64,000 nucleotides of DNA, taken from assembly GCF_002849605.1 (NCBI RefSeq), contig NZ_NPIB01000025.1:1-64000 (forward strand). The letters are read 5' to 3'. The DNA is from Photobacterium carnosum. Lineage in GTDB: Bacteria; Pseudomonadota; Gammaproteobacteria; Enterobacterales; Vibrionaceae. Below the pieces are notes generated by a model. That model did no database searches. It saw only the letters and a list, made by a program, of their open reading frames with translations, and was not told where the DNA came from. This document shows positions 29,592 through 39,630 of the stretch, one piece after another. Position numbers and translations under genes: made by a program. The number at the start of each line of letters is the position of its first letter. Within the stretch, counting starts at the first letter, position 1.

Positions 29592-29625
29592 TACGCAGTA
29601 TTTAATCGGGGAAAAATACTGCGTA
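29592..29625 (-). terminator. Terminator after glpC
   Basis: A 12-base-pair perfect stem (TACGCAGTATTT/AAATACTGCGTA) with a ten-base loop, 44 bases past the glpC stop. The minus-strand tail is CTTTTC. It ends the glpABC transcript. Confidence 0.65.
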
Positions 29626-29668
29626 TATGATGAGTATTATCAAAAATAGAAGATTGGTAAAGTAATGT

Positions 29669-30877
29669 TTAATCAGCGAGTGCCATTGCGAGCAAACTGA
29701 TCGGGTGAATTGTTGTTAAATCAGTGTTTTCTTCAATTTGCCATTTACAAGTTTCACAATCAGTAATGGCATAGTCAGCGTTAGCACTGCGTATTTTTTG
29801 AAATAAATCCTCACCAATTTTCATAGATGTATCATAATTTTCAGTTTTAAAACCATAAGTACCCGCTAAACCACAGCATTGACTATCTAATACTTCAAGC
29901 TCTAGCCCAGGGATCATTTTAAGTAATTCAATGGTATATAAACTACCGCCAGTACGTTCAAGGTGACATGGCGTGTGATAAACCACTTTTTTATTAACGG
30001 GTTTTAGTTTAGGAGTATTACCATTCATAAACGCTTTGAGTAAAAACCGGGTGACATATTCAATCCGATCGGCAACTTTTGCGTTATCAATCTTTAATAC
30101 ATGCGGATATTCTTCACGTAAAGTAAAGGCACAGGTTGAAGAAGTTGAAACAATGGTTGAATTATATTTTTCAATAACTGCTTCAAAACTTTGGGTGTTA
30201 AGTAATGCATTTTTCTTGGCTTTATCAAAGAAGCCATTTGCAATTAATGGTACGCCGCAGCATTTTTCTTTATCCAATAATTGCACTCCAATATTCATGG
30301 CATTCATGACTTTAATGAAATCTTGGCCTAACAGTGGATTATTATAATTTACGTAACAACCGTGGAAATAATGCACTTGTTGCGGATAATGGGTTTGATC
30401 CGTACAGTGCTTTTTATACCATTGGCGGAATGTGCCATGAGAATATTTAGGTAGTGTTTTATGATCATGAACGCCTATGGTTTTATGCATGATTTTTTTA
30501 ACGGGTTTTAGGCCTGTAATTGCATTAATGATAGGAGCGAACGGTGTCGCAACAGTACCCATTAAATCGGTATGACTTAATACAAAATCACGGATTGTTT
30601 TAATATGAAGTGCGTGTTTCGCATGTTTACTGCGTGCAACCGCAATCATGTCACCGATTTTTACACCAGAAGGGCAAGCGGTTTCACAGCGTTTACAGTT
30701 GGTGCACAGCTTAAGCATATCATCATAAAATTCAGCACTTTTAATCCTTAATCGTTCACCATCTGGACCACATTGTTTAGGGCCGGGGTAATTAGGATTT
30801 GCTTTAGCAACAGGGCAATAAACGGTACATACGGTGCATTTAATGCATTGGTCAAAACTGGTATCTTGCTTGAGCAT
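29669..30877 (-). CDS. glpC: Anaerobic glycerol-3-phosphate dehydrogenase subunit C
   Basis: 402 residues. Two 4Fe-4S motifs are visible at the N-terminus (CIKCTVCTVYCP and CTNCKRCETACPSG), then two CCG domains (CCGVPLIANG; CCGLAGTYG). It links GlpAB to the quinone pool. It is the last gene of glpABC; its ATG overlaps the glpB stop by one base. The operon transcribes away from the control region at 33890-34166. Confidence 0.96.
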   Translation of the reverse strand: MLKQDTSFDQCIKCTVCTVYCPVAKANPNYPGPKQCGPDGERLRIKSAEFYDDMLKLCTNCKRCETACPSGVKIGDMIAVARSKHAKHALHIKTIRDFVLSHTDLMGTVATPFAPIINAITGLKPVKKIMHKTIGVHDHKTLPKYSHGTFRQWYKKHCTDQTHYPQQVHYFHGCYVNYNNPLLGQDFIKVMNAMNIGVQLLDKEKCCGVPLIANGFFDKAKKNALLNTQSFEAVIEKYNSTIVSTSSTCAFTLREEYPHVLKIDNAKVADRIEYVTRFLLKAFMNGNTPKLKPVNKKVVYHTPCHLERTGGSLYTIELLKMIPGLELEVLDSQCCGLAGTYGFKTENYDTSMKIGEDLFQKIRSANADYAITDCETCKWQIEENTDLTTIHPISLLAMALAD

Positions 30878-32220
30878 TAGATATTGCCCTCTGCTAATGA
30901 TGGAAAAATTGCTGTGGATGTGTGTTTGTCATGTAAGGCGATCATTGATTGTGCAGCATGAAAACCCGTGCTGATAGCAACACCACTGCCACTACCTTCA
31001 AAAACAGGGTTGTAATGGGCTAAAATAGCGCCTGCACAGTAAAGGTTAGTAATCACATTGCCATTAAGGCTTGGTTGTAATTGTTGATTCGTTTCAACAC
31101 CCATTCCTAAAAACGGATGCGGTTGGTCACTGAAAAATTGTGGTTGATACCAGTGCTGGTGGTTAGTTGATGCTAATGGCGCAATGTCTAACCCAAAAAT
31201 AGCTTCTTCAATATGATGACGTTCAGCGTGTAAACCACGGCTAAAGAAGCTACCACTGGCTAATAAATAATGATTAGCGACTAACGGCATATCACCGTGA
31301 TGACGCGTAAAAATACGTTGGAGTTGGTTATTTTCAAATTCGCCATGAGTGACTTCATCACCTGCAAGGATCAATCCACCTAATGATTTATAATAACCTT
31401 TCATTGCATCTTCCAAACGTATACCCAGTAATGATGGCGGCATCGTTGGAATTTCACATAATGTGTAACCAGTTAATTGTTCAAGTTTGCTAATAACTTT
31501 AAGACCTGTCCCATTACCAAACACGGCAGGAAGAATCACTAAATCAGCCTCACCAATAGTATTTTTCATCGCTAAGGCAAAACGTTGTAGTTTATTGTCG
31601 TCAGCTAAGACACGAGAAATATCAATTGAACGATATTCACACGGATTACGTTGCATTAATTCAGCGTCAGGCAATGCAATGGCGGCAGTGGTAATTTCCA
31701 CGTTAGCAAAGTGGGGCAGTAGACGTAAATTATCAGCCGCTAATTGGGGTTGAAAATCACGGAAACCATCAATTGTAACTAATGCTAATTTACGCAATGA
31801 CTTAGCGGGCTCAAACATCGGAAAAGGGTGCACTGTTGATTGTGATAACCACGTTGCTTTAAATGTCCCCATTGGTGTAATGCGTAAATGGTTACAATCA
31901 TCTGCTTGATGGTGCAGTTTAATACCAATATTTTCCATTGTTTGCTGATACCAATCAATGGCTTGGCGAGTAACATCGCCCCCTAATTTACTGTAAGGAT
32001 GTAGCGGGGATTGATTGGCTAAGGTTTCAAATTCATCAAAAGGATAGTGGGTTACAGTCCCATTAGGCAAACGACTTAATACATCAATTGAGCCTGAAGA
32101 AAAATGCAGCGCACTTTGACCTGCGGCAATAACAGCGGTTTTGAGTCCAGCTTGAGCACAACGAATAGCGCAGGTTAAGCCAGCAACACCACCACCAATA
32201 ATTATATTATCAAATTTCAT
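30877..32220 (-). CDS. glpB: Anaerobic glycerol-3-phosphate dehydrogenase subunit B
   Basis: 447 residues. An FAD/NAD(P)-binding Rossmann motif opens the protein ([20 protein letters not shown]), and a second cofactor segment lies near the C-terminus ([26 protein letters not shown]). It forms the soluble catalytic dimer with GlpA. Its ATG overlaps the glpA stop by one base, and its stop overlaps glpC by one base, so all three are coupled. Confidence 0.95.
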   Translation of the reverse strand: MKFDNIIIGGGVAGLTCAIRCAQAGLKTAVIAAGQSALHFSSGSIDVLSRLPNGTVTHYPFDEFETLANQSPLHPYSKLGGDVTRQAIDWYQQTMENIGIKLHHQADDCNHLRITPMGTFKATWLSQSTVHPFPMFEPAKSLRKLALVTIDGFRDFQPQLAADNLRLLPHFANVEITTAAIALPDAELMQRNPCEYRSIDISRVLADDNKLQRFALAMKNTIGEADLVILPAVFGNGTGLKVISKLEQLTGYTLCEIPTMPPSLLGIRLEDAMKGYYKSLGGLILAGDEVTHGEFENNQLQRIFTRHHGDMPLVANHYLLASGSFFSRGLHAERHHIEEAIFGLDIAPLASTNHQHWYQPQFFSDQPHPFLGMGVETNQQLQPSLNGNVITNLYCAGAILAHYNPVFEGSGSGVAISTGFHAAQSMIALHDKHTSTAIFPSLAEGNI

Positions 32221-33890
32221 TATTTTTCCTCGCAGCTTGGATTGATAGTGCTGGTAGATGTAGATGTAGATGTAGATGTAGATGCTGGTGGAATATCACT
32301 CACACCAAATAAACCCTCATAGATCCAATAAGAGAACTCACCTTCGCGCAGAGCATCACCCCAAAAAACAGGTTTAATACCTTTCCAGCGTTCTTCAAGA
32401 AAATCACTGAGAATATGGCTGGCGTGGTTGCCATCAGTATTACCATATTCAGCAAATAAACCAGCAGCACGATAAGAACATAATTCACCTTGGCAAGGCC
32501 CCATCCCGACACGGGTACGGCGGCGTAAATCGACTAAATTATGCACATCCAGTTGCTTGATGGCATATTCAACTTCACCACAGGTCACCATTTCACATTC
32601 ACAAATAATGGCTTGGCTTTTTTTGCTGTCAGTTAAAAATTGCTCAGCACGTTCACCATGACGGTAATAGGCAGATTGATAGACAGGTTTGGCTAAACTA
32701 GCGGTATGCCTAATGGCTTTTGGTTGTTCAGAACCGGGTAATGGTTGTTGATGAGTGGTGCAAGGGGTGGTGTTACCCAACTTTTTAGCGATAAGATCGG
32801 TTGTCCACTCAGCCATCATGCGGTAAGTCATTAACTTACCACCCGTGATAGTAATAAAACCGTCCATGCTATCGCGTTCAGCATGATCTAATAGCACGAT
32901 CCCACGGCTAATATTACGTCCACTAGTATCGCCATCAACAGCAACTAATGGTCGCACGCCCGCATAAGCTCGTAATACCCGAGTATTAGCCATGATAGGT
33001 GCTAGTTTGGCCCCTTCTTTTAAGAGAATATCAATTTCTCTGCTAGTGACATGTAAATCATCAATATCTTTATAATCAATACGTTCAGATGTTGTACCAA
33101 TTAATGAGATGGTATCACCAGGGACTAAAATATCGGCATCAGAAGGTTTACGACAACGGTTGATCACTAAGTTGTTAATTCGATAATCTAAGATCAATAA
33201 TGATCCTTTGGCTGGGAACATCGTGATATTAAGATCGCCATACTCACAGATTTGTTGTCCCCAGATCCCAGCGGCATTGATAACTTGTTGAGCTCTAATT
33301 TCAAAGTGGGTATTGGTTTTTAAATTTAAACATTTAACCCCTTTAACGACGCCATTTTGTTGAATAAGCGCGGTGACAAAAGTGTGATTAAAAAGTTGTG
33401 CACCGTGTTCAATCGCATCAAGCGCATTGGAAGAAGCAAGGCGAAAAGGGTCAATTGTACCGTCGGGGACCTTTACCGCACCAATAAGCTGTGGATTACA
33501 GTTAGGCTCTAATCGTAATGCCTGTTGTGGTGTTAATTGTTCAACGTCAATATCGGCACTTTGACAGGCACTGATAAATTGTTGTTGAAATTGCAGATCG
33601 TCATCGGGGAGGGAAATAAATAATCCCTGTGTATCTTCTACACAATGGCGGGCAATATTTTTAAGAATACGGTTTTCAATGATGCACTCTTTGGCTGATT
33701 CTGGATCAGTAACCGCATAGCGAGCACCTGAATGAAGTAAGCCATGATTACGACCCGTTGTACCAGAGGCTAAATCGTCCTTCTCAATTAAGATACATTT
33801 GATACCGCGCAAGGCGCAGTCACGCATAATTCCTGTTCCTGTTGCGCCACCACCGATGATCACAACCTCTGTTTCTAACCAAGTCGTCAT
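32220..33890 (-). CDS. glpA: Anaerobic glycerol-3-phosphate dehydrogenase subunit A
   Basis: 556 residues. It has an FAD Rossmann motif ([22 protein letters not shown]), a DAO domain, and a C-terminal BFD-like [2Fe-2S] domain with [10 protein letters not shown] and [10 protein letters not shown]. It oxidises sn-glycerol-3-phosphate to DHAP with fumarate or other anaerobic acceptors. The extreme C-terminus carries an unusual Ser-Thr repeat from a five-unit hexanucleotide array (32254-32283). A GlpR-like half-site overlaps the start codon. Confidence 0.96.
   Translation of the reverse strand: MTTWLETEVVIIGGGATGTGIMRDCALRGIKCILIEKDDLASGTTGRNHGLLHSGARYAVTDPESAKECIIENRILKNIARHCVEDTQGLFISLPDDDLQFQQQFISACQSADIDVEQLTPQQALRLEPNCNPQLIGAVKVPDGTIDPFRLASSNALDAIEHGAQLFNHTFVTALIQQNGVVKGVKCLNLKTNTHFEIRAQQVINAAGIWGQQICEYGDLNITMFPAKGSLLILDYRINNLVINRCRKPSDADILVPGDTISLIGTTSERIDYKDIDDLHVTSREIDILLKEGAKLAPIMANTRVLRAYAGVRPLVAVDGDTSGRNISRGIVLLDHAERDSMDGFITITGGKLMTYRMMAEWTTDLIAKKLGNTTPCTTHQQPLPGSEQPKAIRHTASLAKPVYQSAYYRHGERAEQFLTDSKKSQAIICECEMVTCGEVEYAIKQLDVHNLVDLRRRTRVGMGPCQGELCSYRAAGLFAEYGNTDGNHASHILSDFLEERWKGIKPVFWGDALREGEFSYWIYEGLFGVSDIPPASTSTSTSTSTSTINPSCEEK
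32254..32283. repeat. Hexanucleotide microsatellite inside the glpA 3' end
   Basis: GTAGAT is repeated five times in tandem on the plus strand. In the glpA frame it encodes Ser-Thr pairs near the C-terminus. Gain or loss of a unit keeps the frame. Confidence 0.9.
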
Positions 33891-33907
33891 GTTCGCTTCG
33901 CTTATCG
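33888..33907. promoter_or_regulatory. Candidate GlpR operator over the glpA start
   Basis: ATGTTCG (33889-33895) is a perfect GlpR half-site by the E. coli consensus. The second half is poor (about 4 of 7), so this is only a weak candidate. It overlaps the glpA start codon. Confidence 0.3.
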
Positions 33908-33984
33908 TTATTGAATATATTGTTAGCGTTGATAACGCCCACTATTTTAATAGGGATAATATGCCACTAAATTACATAACGTTT

Positions 33985-34000
33985 GGTGAGCGATCGCACA
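33985..34000. promoter_or_regulatory. Candidate CRP site upstream of glpABC
   Basis: GGTGA-GCGATC-GCACA matches TGTGA-N6-TCACA at 8 of 10 bases, with a palindromic GCGATCGC centre. It lies 95 bases upstream of glpA and immediately next to a GlpR-like site. Confidence 0.55.
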
Positions 34001-34001
34001 C

Positions 34002-34021
34002 AAATGAGCGAACGAACATTT
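34002..34021. promoter_or_regulatory. Candidate GlpR operator upstream of glpABC
   Basis: AATGAGCGAACGAACATT resembles the GlpR consensus ATGTTCG-N4-CGAACAT: the right half is perfect and the left half has two mismatches. A further GAACA-like sequence follows at about 34030-34045. Confidence 0.5.
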
Positions 34022-34168
34022 TTCGCGTTCCTTTTTGTTCATTGAAGTGTTGTTTGGATAATATAAAGCCAATGGCTGTCAATGAATTGTGGATAATTGT
34101 TAATAGAAGTCCCTCATTCGCATCTTGCTGTGACTTGAGTATAATTGTGCTCCTTTTATTTTTAATTG

Positions 34169-34846
34169 ATGCTTATTATGATCGGCTATCTCGCATTTTT
34201 AATTCCAGCACTGCTTGGTGCGCAATGTATTCTTACGTTAGTACTCACCAAAGGGGAGATCTGCCCTGGCCAACGAGGGCGAGTGCATAAAATGTTGCCA
34301 GTATTGCTTGTTGGTTGGCTACTCGCTGCTATTAGCCAAGCATGGGCTGTATTGCCTTTATTGAGTTTGTTGTTCTTTACCGTCAAAGTAAAAACCAGTA
34401 AAACGCGAGATTCAGGACCATTAAAAGTACTTTATGGATCTAATTTACTGGGATTTATTAGTTGGATTTTATTATTTCCGATGATGGATATGCCTGAAGT
34501 ATTGCTGAGTTTAGTGGCGATAGCTTTATATGGCAGTTTACTGGCTCATGTTTTATTGACGTTCTCACGTACGCGTTTACAGGCTTTCCACCGTATATTG
34601 CCGTTTGTTGGTTTTATCAGTGCTATTGTTTCGGTATTACTTTTAGTTTTGAAAGTGATTTTTATGGGAGAGGCTGCAACAGCACCTTATACCGTTGAAA
34701 TTGTTATTTCATTATTGTGTTTAGTGGTAGCGATGCTGGTGTGGACTGGGCATATATTATTAAATAAAACGATCAATAAATGGCAGTTATTAGTGGCGGC
34801 TGCGCTACTTACATTTTCTGCGGTAATGCAATTAACGTTATTCTAA
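34169..34846 (+). CDS. Hypothetical polytopic membrane protein
   Basis: About 225 residues with seven hydrophobic segments spread evenly from residue 4 to the C-terminus and short basic loops (VKVKTSKTRD, SRTRLQAFHR), so it is an integral inner-membrane protein. I do not recognise the family. It is divergent from glpA and ends before a good terminator. No clear ribosome site marks the start; ATG 34178 is equally possible. A link to glycerol metabolism is not supported beyond position. Confidence 0.7.
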   Translation: MLIMIGYLAFLIPALLGAQCILTLVLTKGEICPGQRGRVHKMLPVLLVGWLLAAISQAWAVLPLLSLLFFTVKVKTSKTRDSGPLKVLYGSNLLGFISWILLFPMMDMPEVLLSLVAIALYGSLLAHVLLTFSRTRLQAFHRILPFVGFISAIVSVLLLVLKVIFMGEAATAPYTVEIVISLLCLVVAMLVWTGHILLNKTINKWQLLVAAALLTFSAVMQLTLF

Positions 34847-34868
34847 TACTTAAATTATCAGTGTTATG

Positions 34869-34904
34869 AGCCTTTATCTTGGTAGAGATAAGGGCTTTTT
34901 TTAT
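34869..34904 (+). terminator. Intrinsic terminator after the hypothetical membrane protein
   Basis: An 11-base-pair stem (AGCCTTTATCT/AGATAAGGGCT, one G-T pair), a six-base loop, then T7. Confidence 0.88.
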
Positions 34905-35012
34905 ATTTATTTTTTACGAAAAGAAGAAAGGATCACATATCGTCTATCCTTAATAAATAGGTGCAATGTGAGTTGTGATCATTAAGCCACAATAAAGCGG
35001 TAAGGGGGAAGA

Positions 35013-35201
35013 ATGGAAATCAATAATTTACTTGGTATGGATACCCATATTGTGATTGGTATAGTTAATGAGCGTTTACGATTAGAGTGTCATTCAATGG
35101 CAGAATTAGCATCTCGTTATGAATTAAGTGAGGCCGAGCTTTCTGAAAAAATGGCCCAACAGGGTTATCACTATGATCCGTTGAATAATCAGTTTAAGTA
35201 A
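35013..35201 (+). CDS. DUF4250 small protein
   Basis: 62 residues with a strong ribosome site (AAGGGGGAAG). The pattern (HIVIGIVNERLRLECHSMAE, then GYHYDPLNNQFK at the C-terminus) matches the DUF4250 family of small helical, probably DNA-binding-like proteins of unknown role. It stands alone between a terminator and the convergent metR. Confidence 0.8.
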   Translation: MEINNLLGMDTHIVIGIVNERLRLECHSMAELASRYELSEAELSEKMAQQGYHYDPLNNQFK

Positions 35202-35225
35202 ATAGCGATGGCATTATACAAGGTG

Positions 35226-36137
35226 TTAAACCGTTTTAATGCCTTGTAAATGTTGCTGACATTGTTGTTTCGCCGTTGCAAAAAAAGCTTCTAAATAATG
35301 ATGTTTTTGTTCTGAAGCCCGTACCCCTGCAAATAAACGCCGCCATAATCCCTTACCTAATGGTTTACTAACAATTAATCCTTGATGCACAAAATTATCA
35401 ACCGCCCAATTCGGTAACGCCGCGACTCCCATTCCTGCTGACACCATCTGAATTAACATTAAACTATTATCTGCTTGTTTCCATGCTAATGGCTCAATGC
35501 CTGCGGGTTGTAGAAAGTGTTTAACTATATCTAGTCGGTTACGCTGAATGGGATAACTGAGTAGGGTTTGATCTGCAAGATCAGCCGCCACAATATGTGA
35601 TTTAAAAGCTAATGGTGATTGTGGCGCAACGATTAAACACATTTCAAAATCAAACAGTGGCTCATAATGAATTTCATGGCGAGGTTGAATATCGGATGTG
35701 ATGACTAAATCTAATTCGCCTTTTGCAAGGGCTGGGATTGGCTCAAAACTAAACCCTGATGAAAAATCAATATCCACATCTGGCCACAAGACTTGGTACT
35801 GTTTTAATGCTGGCATTAGCCATTGAAAACAAGAATGGCACTCAATTGCTATCTGTAATCGACCGGCTGTTTGGTGTCTACAGCTAACTAATTCTTGTTC
35901 TGCTGTTTGTATTGTAGGTAAAACGTTATCCGCTAAAGCCAATAGTACTTTTCCTTCTGCTGTAAAGCGTACTGGGCGTGTTTTGCGTAAAAAAAGCGGA
36001 TTACCTAAACGTTGTTCCAGATCTTTTAATTGATGAGAGAGCGCTGATTGCGTTAGGCATAAATTATTGGCTGTTGCGGTGAGTGAGCCCGTTGTTCTTA
36101 ATACTGTTAATGTTTTTAGATGCTTAAGTTCAATCAT
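35226..36137 (-). CDS. metR: LysR-family methionine regulator MetR
   Basis: 303 residues. It has an N-terminal winged helix (ELKHLKTLTVLRTTGSLTATANNLCLTQSALSHQ region) and a substrate-binding domain. It is divergent from metE across a 280-base region that holds a MetR box and tandem met boxes, the standard enterobacterial and vibrio layout. In E. coli MetR activates metE with homocysteine as coactivator. Confidence 0.95.
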   Translation of the reverse strand: MIELKHLKTLTVLRTTGSLTATANNLCLTQSALSHQLKDLEQRLGNPLFLRKTRPVRFTAEGKVLLALADNVLPTIQTAEQELVSCRHQTAGRLQIAIECHSCFQWLMPALKQYQVLWPDVDIDFSSGFSFEPIPALAKGELDLVITSDIQPRHEIHYEPLFDFEMCLIVAPQSPLAFKSHIVAADLADQTLLSYPIQRNRLDIVKHFLQPAGIEPLAWKQADNSLMLIQMVSAGMGVAALPNWAVDNFVHQGLIVSKPLGKGLWRRLFAGVRASEQKHHYLEAFFATAKQQCQQHLQGIKTV

Positions 36138-36205
36138 GTTCCATCCTTGGATCTTTGCGACATAAATTGATTGTTTTTTAATCTACGCTGTTAATTGGTA
36201 GTTGT

Positions 36206-36229
36206 AAACATCTAGACGTCTAAATGTCC
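36206..36229. promoter_or_regulatory. Tandem MetJ met boxes
   Basis: Three adjoining 8-mers: AAACATCT (6/8), AGACGTCT (8/8, 36214-36221) and AAATGTCC (5/8) against the met-box consensus AGACGTCT. Placed between divergent metR and metE, this predicts MetJ-SAM repression. Confidence 0.75.
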
Positions 36230-36269
36230 ATTTTAATGGTTGATTAGATGAATTACCAGTATTCCAACG

Positions 36270-36282
36270 TGAAATAAATTCA
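36270..36282. promoter_or_regulatory. MetR binding box
   Basis: TGAAATAAATTCA is an exact match to TGAA-N5-TTCA, the MetR consensus. It lies 135 bases before metE and 133 bases before metR. Confidence 0.8.
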
Positions 36283-36416
36283 TGATCATTATGAGATAAA
36301 TTACCTTGTTGTCAGTGTTGTTGTCCGTCACTGTGATTAATCAATCGACGTCATCTTAGCCATTGTTTTTATATGGTTTTATGGTTGGTAAAATATTGAA
36401 TTATAGGGATATAACA

Positions 36417-38738
36417 ATGACAATAGCATCAAATGAAACGACCACAGCAGCAAAAACAGTTACTCATATACTTGGTTATCCACGGGTTGGAAGTCAACGT
36501 GAATTAAAGTTTGCTCAAGAGCGTTATTGGCGTGGTGAGAGTGATCAAGCACAACTGAAACAGGTTGGAAAAGACTTACGTCATCGTCATTGGAATGATC
36601 AAATTAAAGCCGGACTTGATTATGTTGCGGTTGGGGATTTTGCTTGGTATGACCATGTATTAGGAACCAGCATGTTGCTTGGACATATTCCAACACGCCA
36701 TCAACAAGGTTTTCCTGATTTAGATACGTTGTTCAGTGTTGCACGTGGTAAAGCACCAACAGGATGCACCTGTGCTGCCGCTGATATGACGAAATGGTTT
36801 AATACTAACTATCATTATATCGTGCCTGAATTTACGGCGGAAGATAGCTTTAATGTCAGTTGGCAACAGTTGTTTGAAGAAGTCGCTGAGGCAAAAAAAG
36901 CGGGTTATAATGTCAAACCCGTATTATTAGGCCCTGTGTTTTATTTATGGTTAGGAAAAGAAAAACAACAAGGGTTCGATCGCTTAACATTACTGCCACG
37001 ATTGTTGACGGCCTATCAGCAAATATTGACTAAATTAGCGGCATTAGGTGTCGAGTGGGTACAGATTGACGAACCAGCACTCGCCCTTGAATTGCCGCGA
37101 GAGTGGGCCGCGAGTTTTAAATTGGCTTATCAAGTGTTACATGGTGGGCCTAAGTTATTATTGACCACGTATTTTGATGATATTAGTCACCAATTAGCTG
37201 TAATTTCGCAGCTCAGTGTTGATGGTTTGCATATCGATTTATCAGCAGCACCTGCACAATTAGCCGCTGTAACTGAGGCGATTCCTGATCATTGGGTATT
37301 ATCTGCTGGAGTGATCAATGGGCGTAATGTGTGGCGAGCTGATCTAGCTGAATGGCTAACCTGTTTACAACCAATTAAACAACAATTGGGAGCGAATTTA
37401 TGGCTGGCAAGCTCTTGCTCGTTATTACATAGCCCGCTAGATGTCGATAGTGAAACAGATCTCGATGCCGATGTTCGTCAATGGCTCGCTTTTGCGAAAC
37501 AAAAATGTGGTGAAATTACGTTATTAGCCCAAGCGCTTGATGGTGATCAGAATGCGGTTGCCGAATGTGCAGCTTATAGCGCTAGCATAAAAGATCGTCT
37601 GAGCTGTGAGCGAGTGAATAATCTGCAAGTACAACAACGGACAGCGGCAATTACGCCTCAATGGGCTGAACGCGATCTTCCTTATTCTGAACGGGCGATT
37701 CAACAGCAACACGCGTTACAGTTACCATTATTACCGACTACTACCATCGGTTCATTTCCGCAAACAACGACGATTCGTAGTCAACGTAGTGATTTTAAAG
37801 CAGGGCGTCTCACTGAGTCTGATTATAATCAAGCGTTACAAACACATATTCAAGAGGCAATTACTCGCCAGCATCGTTTAGGGCTTGATGTTCTTGTTCA
37901 TGGTGAAGCAGAACGCAATGATATGGTGGAGTATTTTGCAGAGCAACTAGAGGGCTTTGTAGTGACGCAATATGGATGGGTGCAAAGCTATGGCTCGCGT
38001 TGTGTAAAACCTGCAATTATTGTGTCGGATATTTATCGCGCCCAGCCAATGACCGTTGAATGGATCCGCTATGCCCAATCATTAACGACTCAACTGGTGA
38101 AAGGTATGCTAACTGGCCCTGTAACGATATTAGGTTGGACGTTTGCGCGTGAAGATTTATCACGAGAGGCGATAGCAAATCAAATTGCTTTAGCGTTACG
38201 GGATGAAGTTACTGATTTACAGGCCGCTGGAATTAAAATTATTCAAATTGATGAGCCAGCAATAAGAGAAGGGTTACCGTTAAAACAAAGTCAATGGCAA
38301 GAGTATCTCGATTGGGCAGTCAAGGCGTTTAAGATCTCAGCCGCAGGGGCTGCACCACAAACACAAATTCATACTCATATGTGTTATAGCGAGTTTAACC
38401 AGATTATTGCGTCTGTTGCAGCGTTAGATGCTGATGTGATAACGATTGAAACATCACGTTCAGATATGGACTTACTCAAGGCGTTTGAAGCGTTTGCTTA
38501 CCCTAATGAAATTGGTCCTGGCGTGTATGATATTCATTCGCCTAATATTCCAGACGTCGATACGATAACGGCATTAATTGATAAAGCCACGACATTAATT
38601 CCGATTGAGCGTTTATGGATCAATCCTGATTGTGGTTTAAAAACGCGGAATTGGACGGAAACTGAAGCCGCCTTAACCAATATGGTGACTGCGGCACATA
38701 TTCTGCGTGAAAAATATCACAAGGTCAGTGCTGCATAA
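36417..38738 (+). CDS. metE: Cobalamin-independent methionine synthase MetE
   Basis: 773 residues from ATG 36417 (an in-frame TTG at 36363 has no support). The N-terminal folate-binding half ([20 protein letters not shown]) and C-terminal catalytic half ([39 protein letters not shown] with zinc ligands His and Cys; NPDCGLKTR with the last Cys) are intact. It transfers methyl from methyl-tetrahydropteroyltriglutamate to homocysteine. It is slightly longer than the E. coli enzyme (753). Confidence 0.97.
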   Translation: MTIASNETTTAAKTVTHILGYPRVGSQRELKFAQERYWRGESDQAQLKQVGKDLRHRHWNDQIKAGLDYVAVGDFAWYDHVLGTSMLLGHIPTRHQQGFPDLDTLFSVARGKAPTGCTCAAADMTKWFNTNYHYIVPEFTAEDSFNVSWQQLFEEVAEAKKAGYNVKPVLLGPVFYLWLGKEKQQGFDRLTLLPRLLTAYQQILTKLAALGVEWVQIDEPALALELPREWAASFKLAYQVLHGGPKLLLTTYFDDISHQLAVISQLSVDGLHIDLSAAPAQLAAVTEAIPDHWVLSAGVINGRNVWRADLAEWLTCLQPIKQQLGANLWLASSCSLLHSPLDVDSETDLDADVRQWLAFAKQKCGEITLLAQALDGDQNAVAECAAYSASIKDRLSCERVNNLQVQQRTAAITPQWAERDLPYSERAIQQQHALQLPLLPTTTIGSFPQTTTIRSQRSDFKAGRLTESDYNQALQTHIQEAITRQHRLGLDVLVHGEAERNDMVEYFAEQLEGFVVTQYGWVQSYGSRCVKPAIIVSDIYRAQPMTVEWIRYAQSLTTQLVKGMLTGPVTILGWTFAREDLSREAIANQIALALRDEVTDLQAAGIKIIQIDEPAIREGLPLKQSQWQEYLDWAVKAFKISAAGAAPQTQIHTHMCYSEFNQIIASVAALDADVITIETSRSDMDLLKAFEAFAYPNEIGPGVYDIHSPNIPDVDTITALIDKATTLIPIERLWINPDCGLKTRNWTETEAALTNMVTAAHILREKYHKVSAA

Positions 38739-38756
38739 TCTGTGAATAATAAAAAA

Positions 38757-38806
38757 GCCGTTTACACAGATTTCTTTATTATCGAAAGTGTGTAAACAGC
38801 TCTTAT
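38757..38806. terminator. Terminator between metE and the META-domain gene
   Basis: A long stem (GCCGTTTACACA with TGTGTAAACAGC, one mismatch) with a 20-base loop, flanked by A6 on the left and a T-rich tail on the right, so it can act in both directions. Confidence 0.8.
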
Positions 38807-38822
38807 TTTTATTGAGAGGCGA

Positions 38823-39275
38823 TTATTTTGCTGTTGTTGCTGCAACATCACGAGCAAACGTTAATGTATGCTTTGCGTTAGTCATCGTCATAGTATCACC
38901 TGAAATGTTAACTTTACTCCAATCAGAAAGTGATTGTGTAAACGTTTGTTCAACTTTCATTTCACTGTCTGGGCATAACATCATCGTCATTCCCATTTTT
39001 TCAATACGGAATTGACCGTCTTTTACTTCAGCCTGACCAAAGTAACGGTTACAACCAGCATGGCCATTAGCAGCAAGATCTGCAGCTAGTGTTAAAGTGG
39101 GTGCTTGAGCGGCTTCCGGTTGAGTAAGATCCTGATTATCAATCTGCACTAAAGACCAGTTACCATTAGCAAGCTCATTGCTTGTTACTGGTTGTGGTGT
39201 TTTTATAATACCTGTTGTAGAGCATGCAGCTAACATCATAGGGAGTACCAGTGCAGCTAATAGACGCTTTTTCAT
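38823..39275 (-). CDS. META-domain (HslJ-like) lipoprotein
   Basis: 150 residues from ATG 39275 (CAGGA upstream; an ATG at 39362 would put 29 odd residues before the signal). It has a lipoprotein signal MKKRLLAALVLPMMLAAC and then a META/HslJ domain: GNWSLVQIDNQ, AGCNRYFGQ, GMTMMLCPDSEMKVEQTF. HslJ-type proteins are heat-induced outer-membrane-associated proteins linked to novobiocin resistance. Convergent with metE. Confidence 0.88.
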   Translation of the reverse strand: MKKRLLAALVLPMMLAACSTTGIIKTPQPVTSNELANGNWSLVQIDNQDLTQPEAAQAPTLTLAADLAANGHAGCNRYFGQAEVKDGQFRIEKMGMTMMLCPDSEMKVEQTFTQSLSDWSKVNISGDTMTMTNAKHTLTFARDVAATTAK

Positions 39276-39630
39276 TATAGTTATTCCTGAACAGTAATGT
39301 TGATGAGTGAGCAAAAGAGCAAACACAATATGTGGCGGTTTGCTTGACAAAATAACTGTCATTTCTTTTTAAGGCATGTTCGTTAACGTCCATGCTAATT
39401 ATGGGAATATTGAATAAAAAATGAGTTTACTTCAATACTTGCTCATAAGGATTATACCTATTTATTAGGTAATCTCGCGGGTTTATTTGTTACTAAAGGT
39501 ATATTTGTGACATGTTTAGTGACATCTATGTGAAAAATGGGTGAATAAGCAAAGGGCGTGTTTTATTCGTTTTTTGAAAAAAATAAAAGGGTAAGTGAGA
39601 CTTACCCTTTGAGAGATATAGCCTTGTTTA
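39276..39630. other. Intergenic region between the META lipoprotein and the MscS-family gene
   Basis: 355 AT-rich bases with the promoter side of the lipoprotein gene and, at its right end, the terminator of the MscS-family gene. I see no further gene, repeat or recognised operator. Confidence 0.5.
39586..39610 (-). terminator. Terminator downstream of the large MscS-family gene
   Basis: A ten-base-pair perfect stem (AAAGGGTAAG/CTTACCCTTT) with a five-base loop; on the minus strand a T-rich run follows. Confidence 0.88.
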
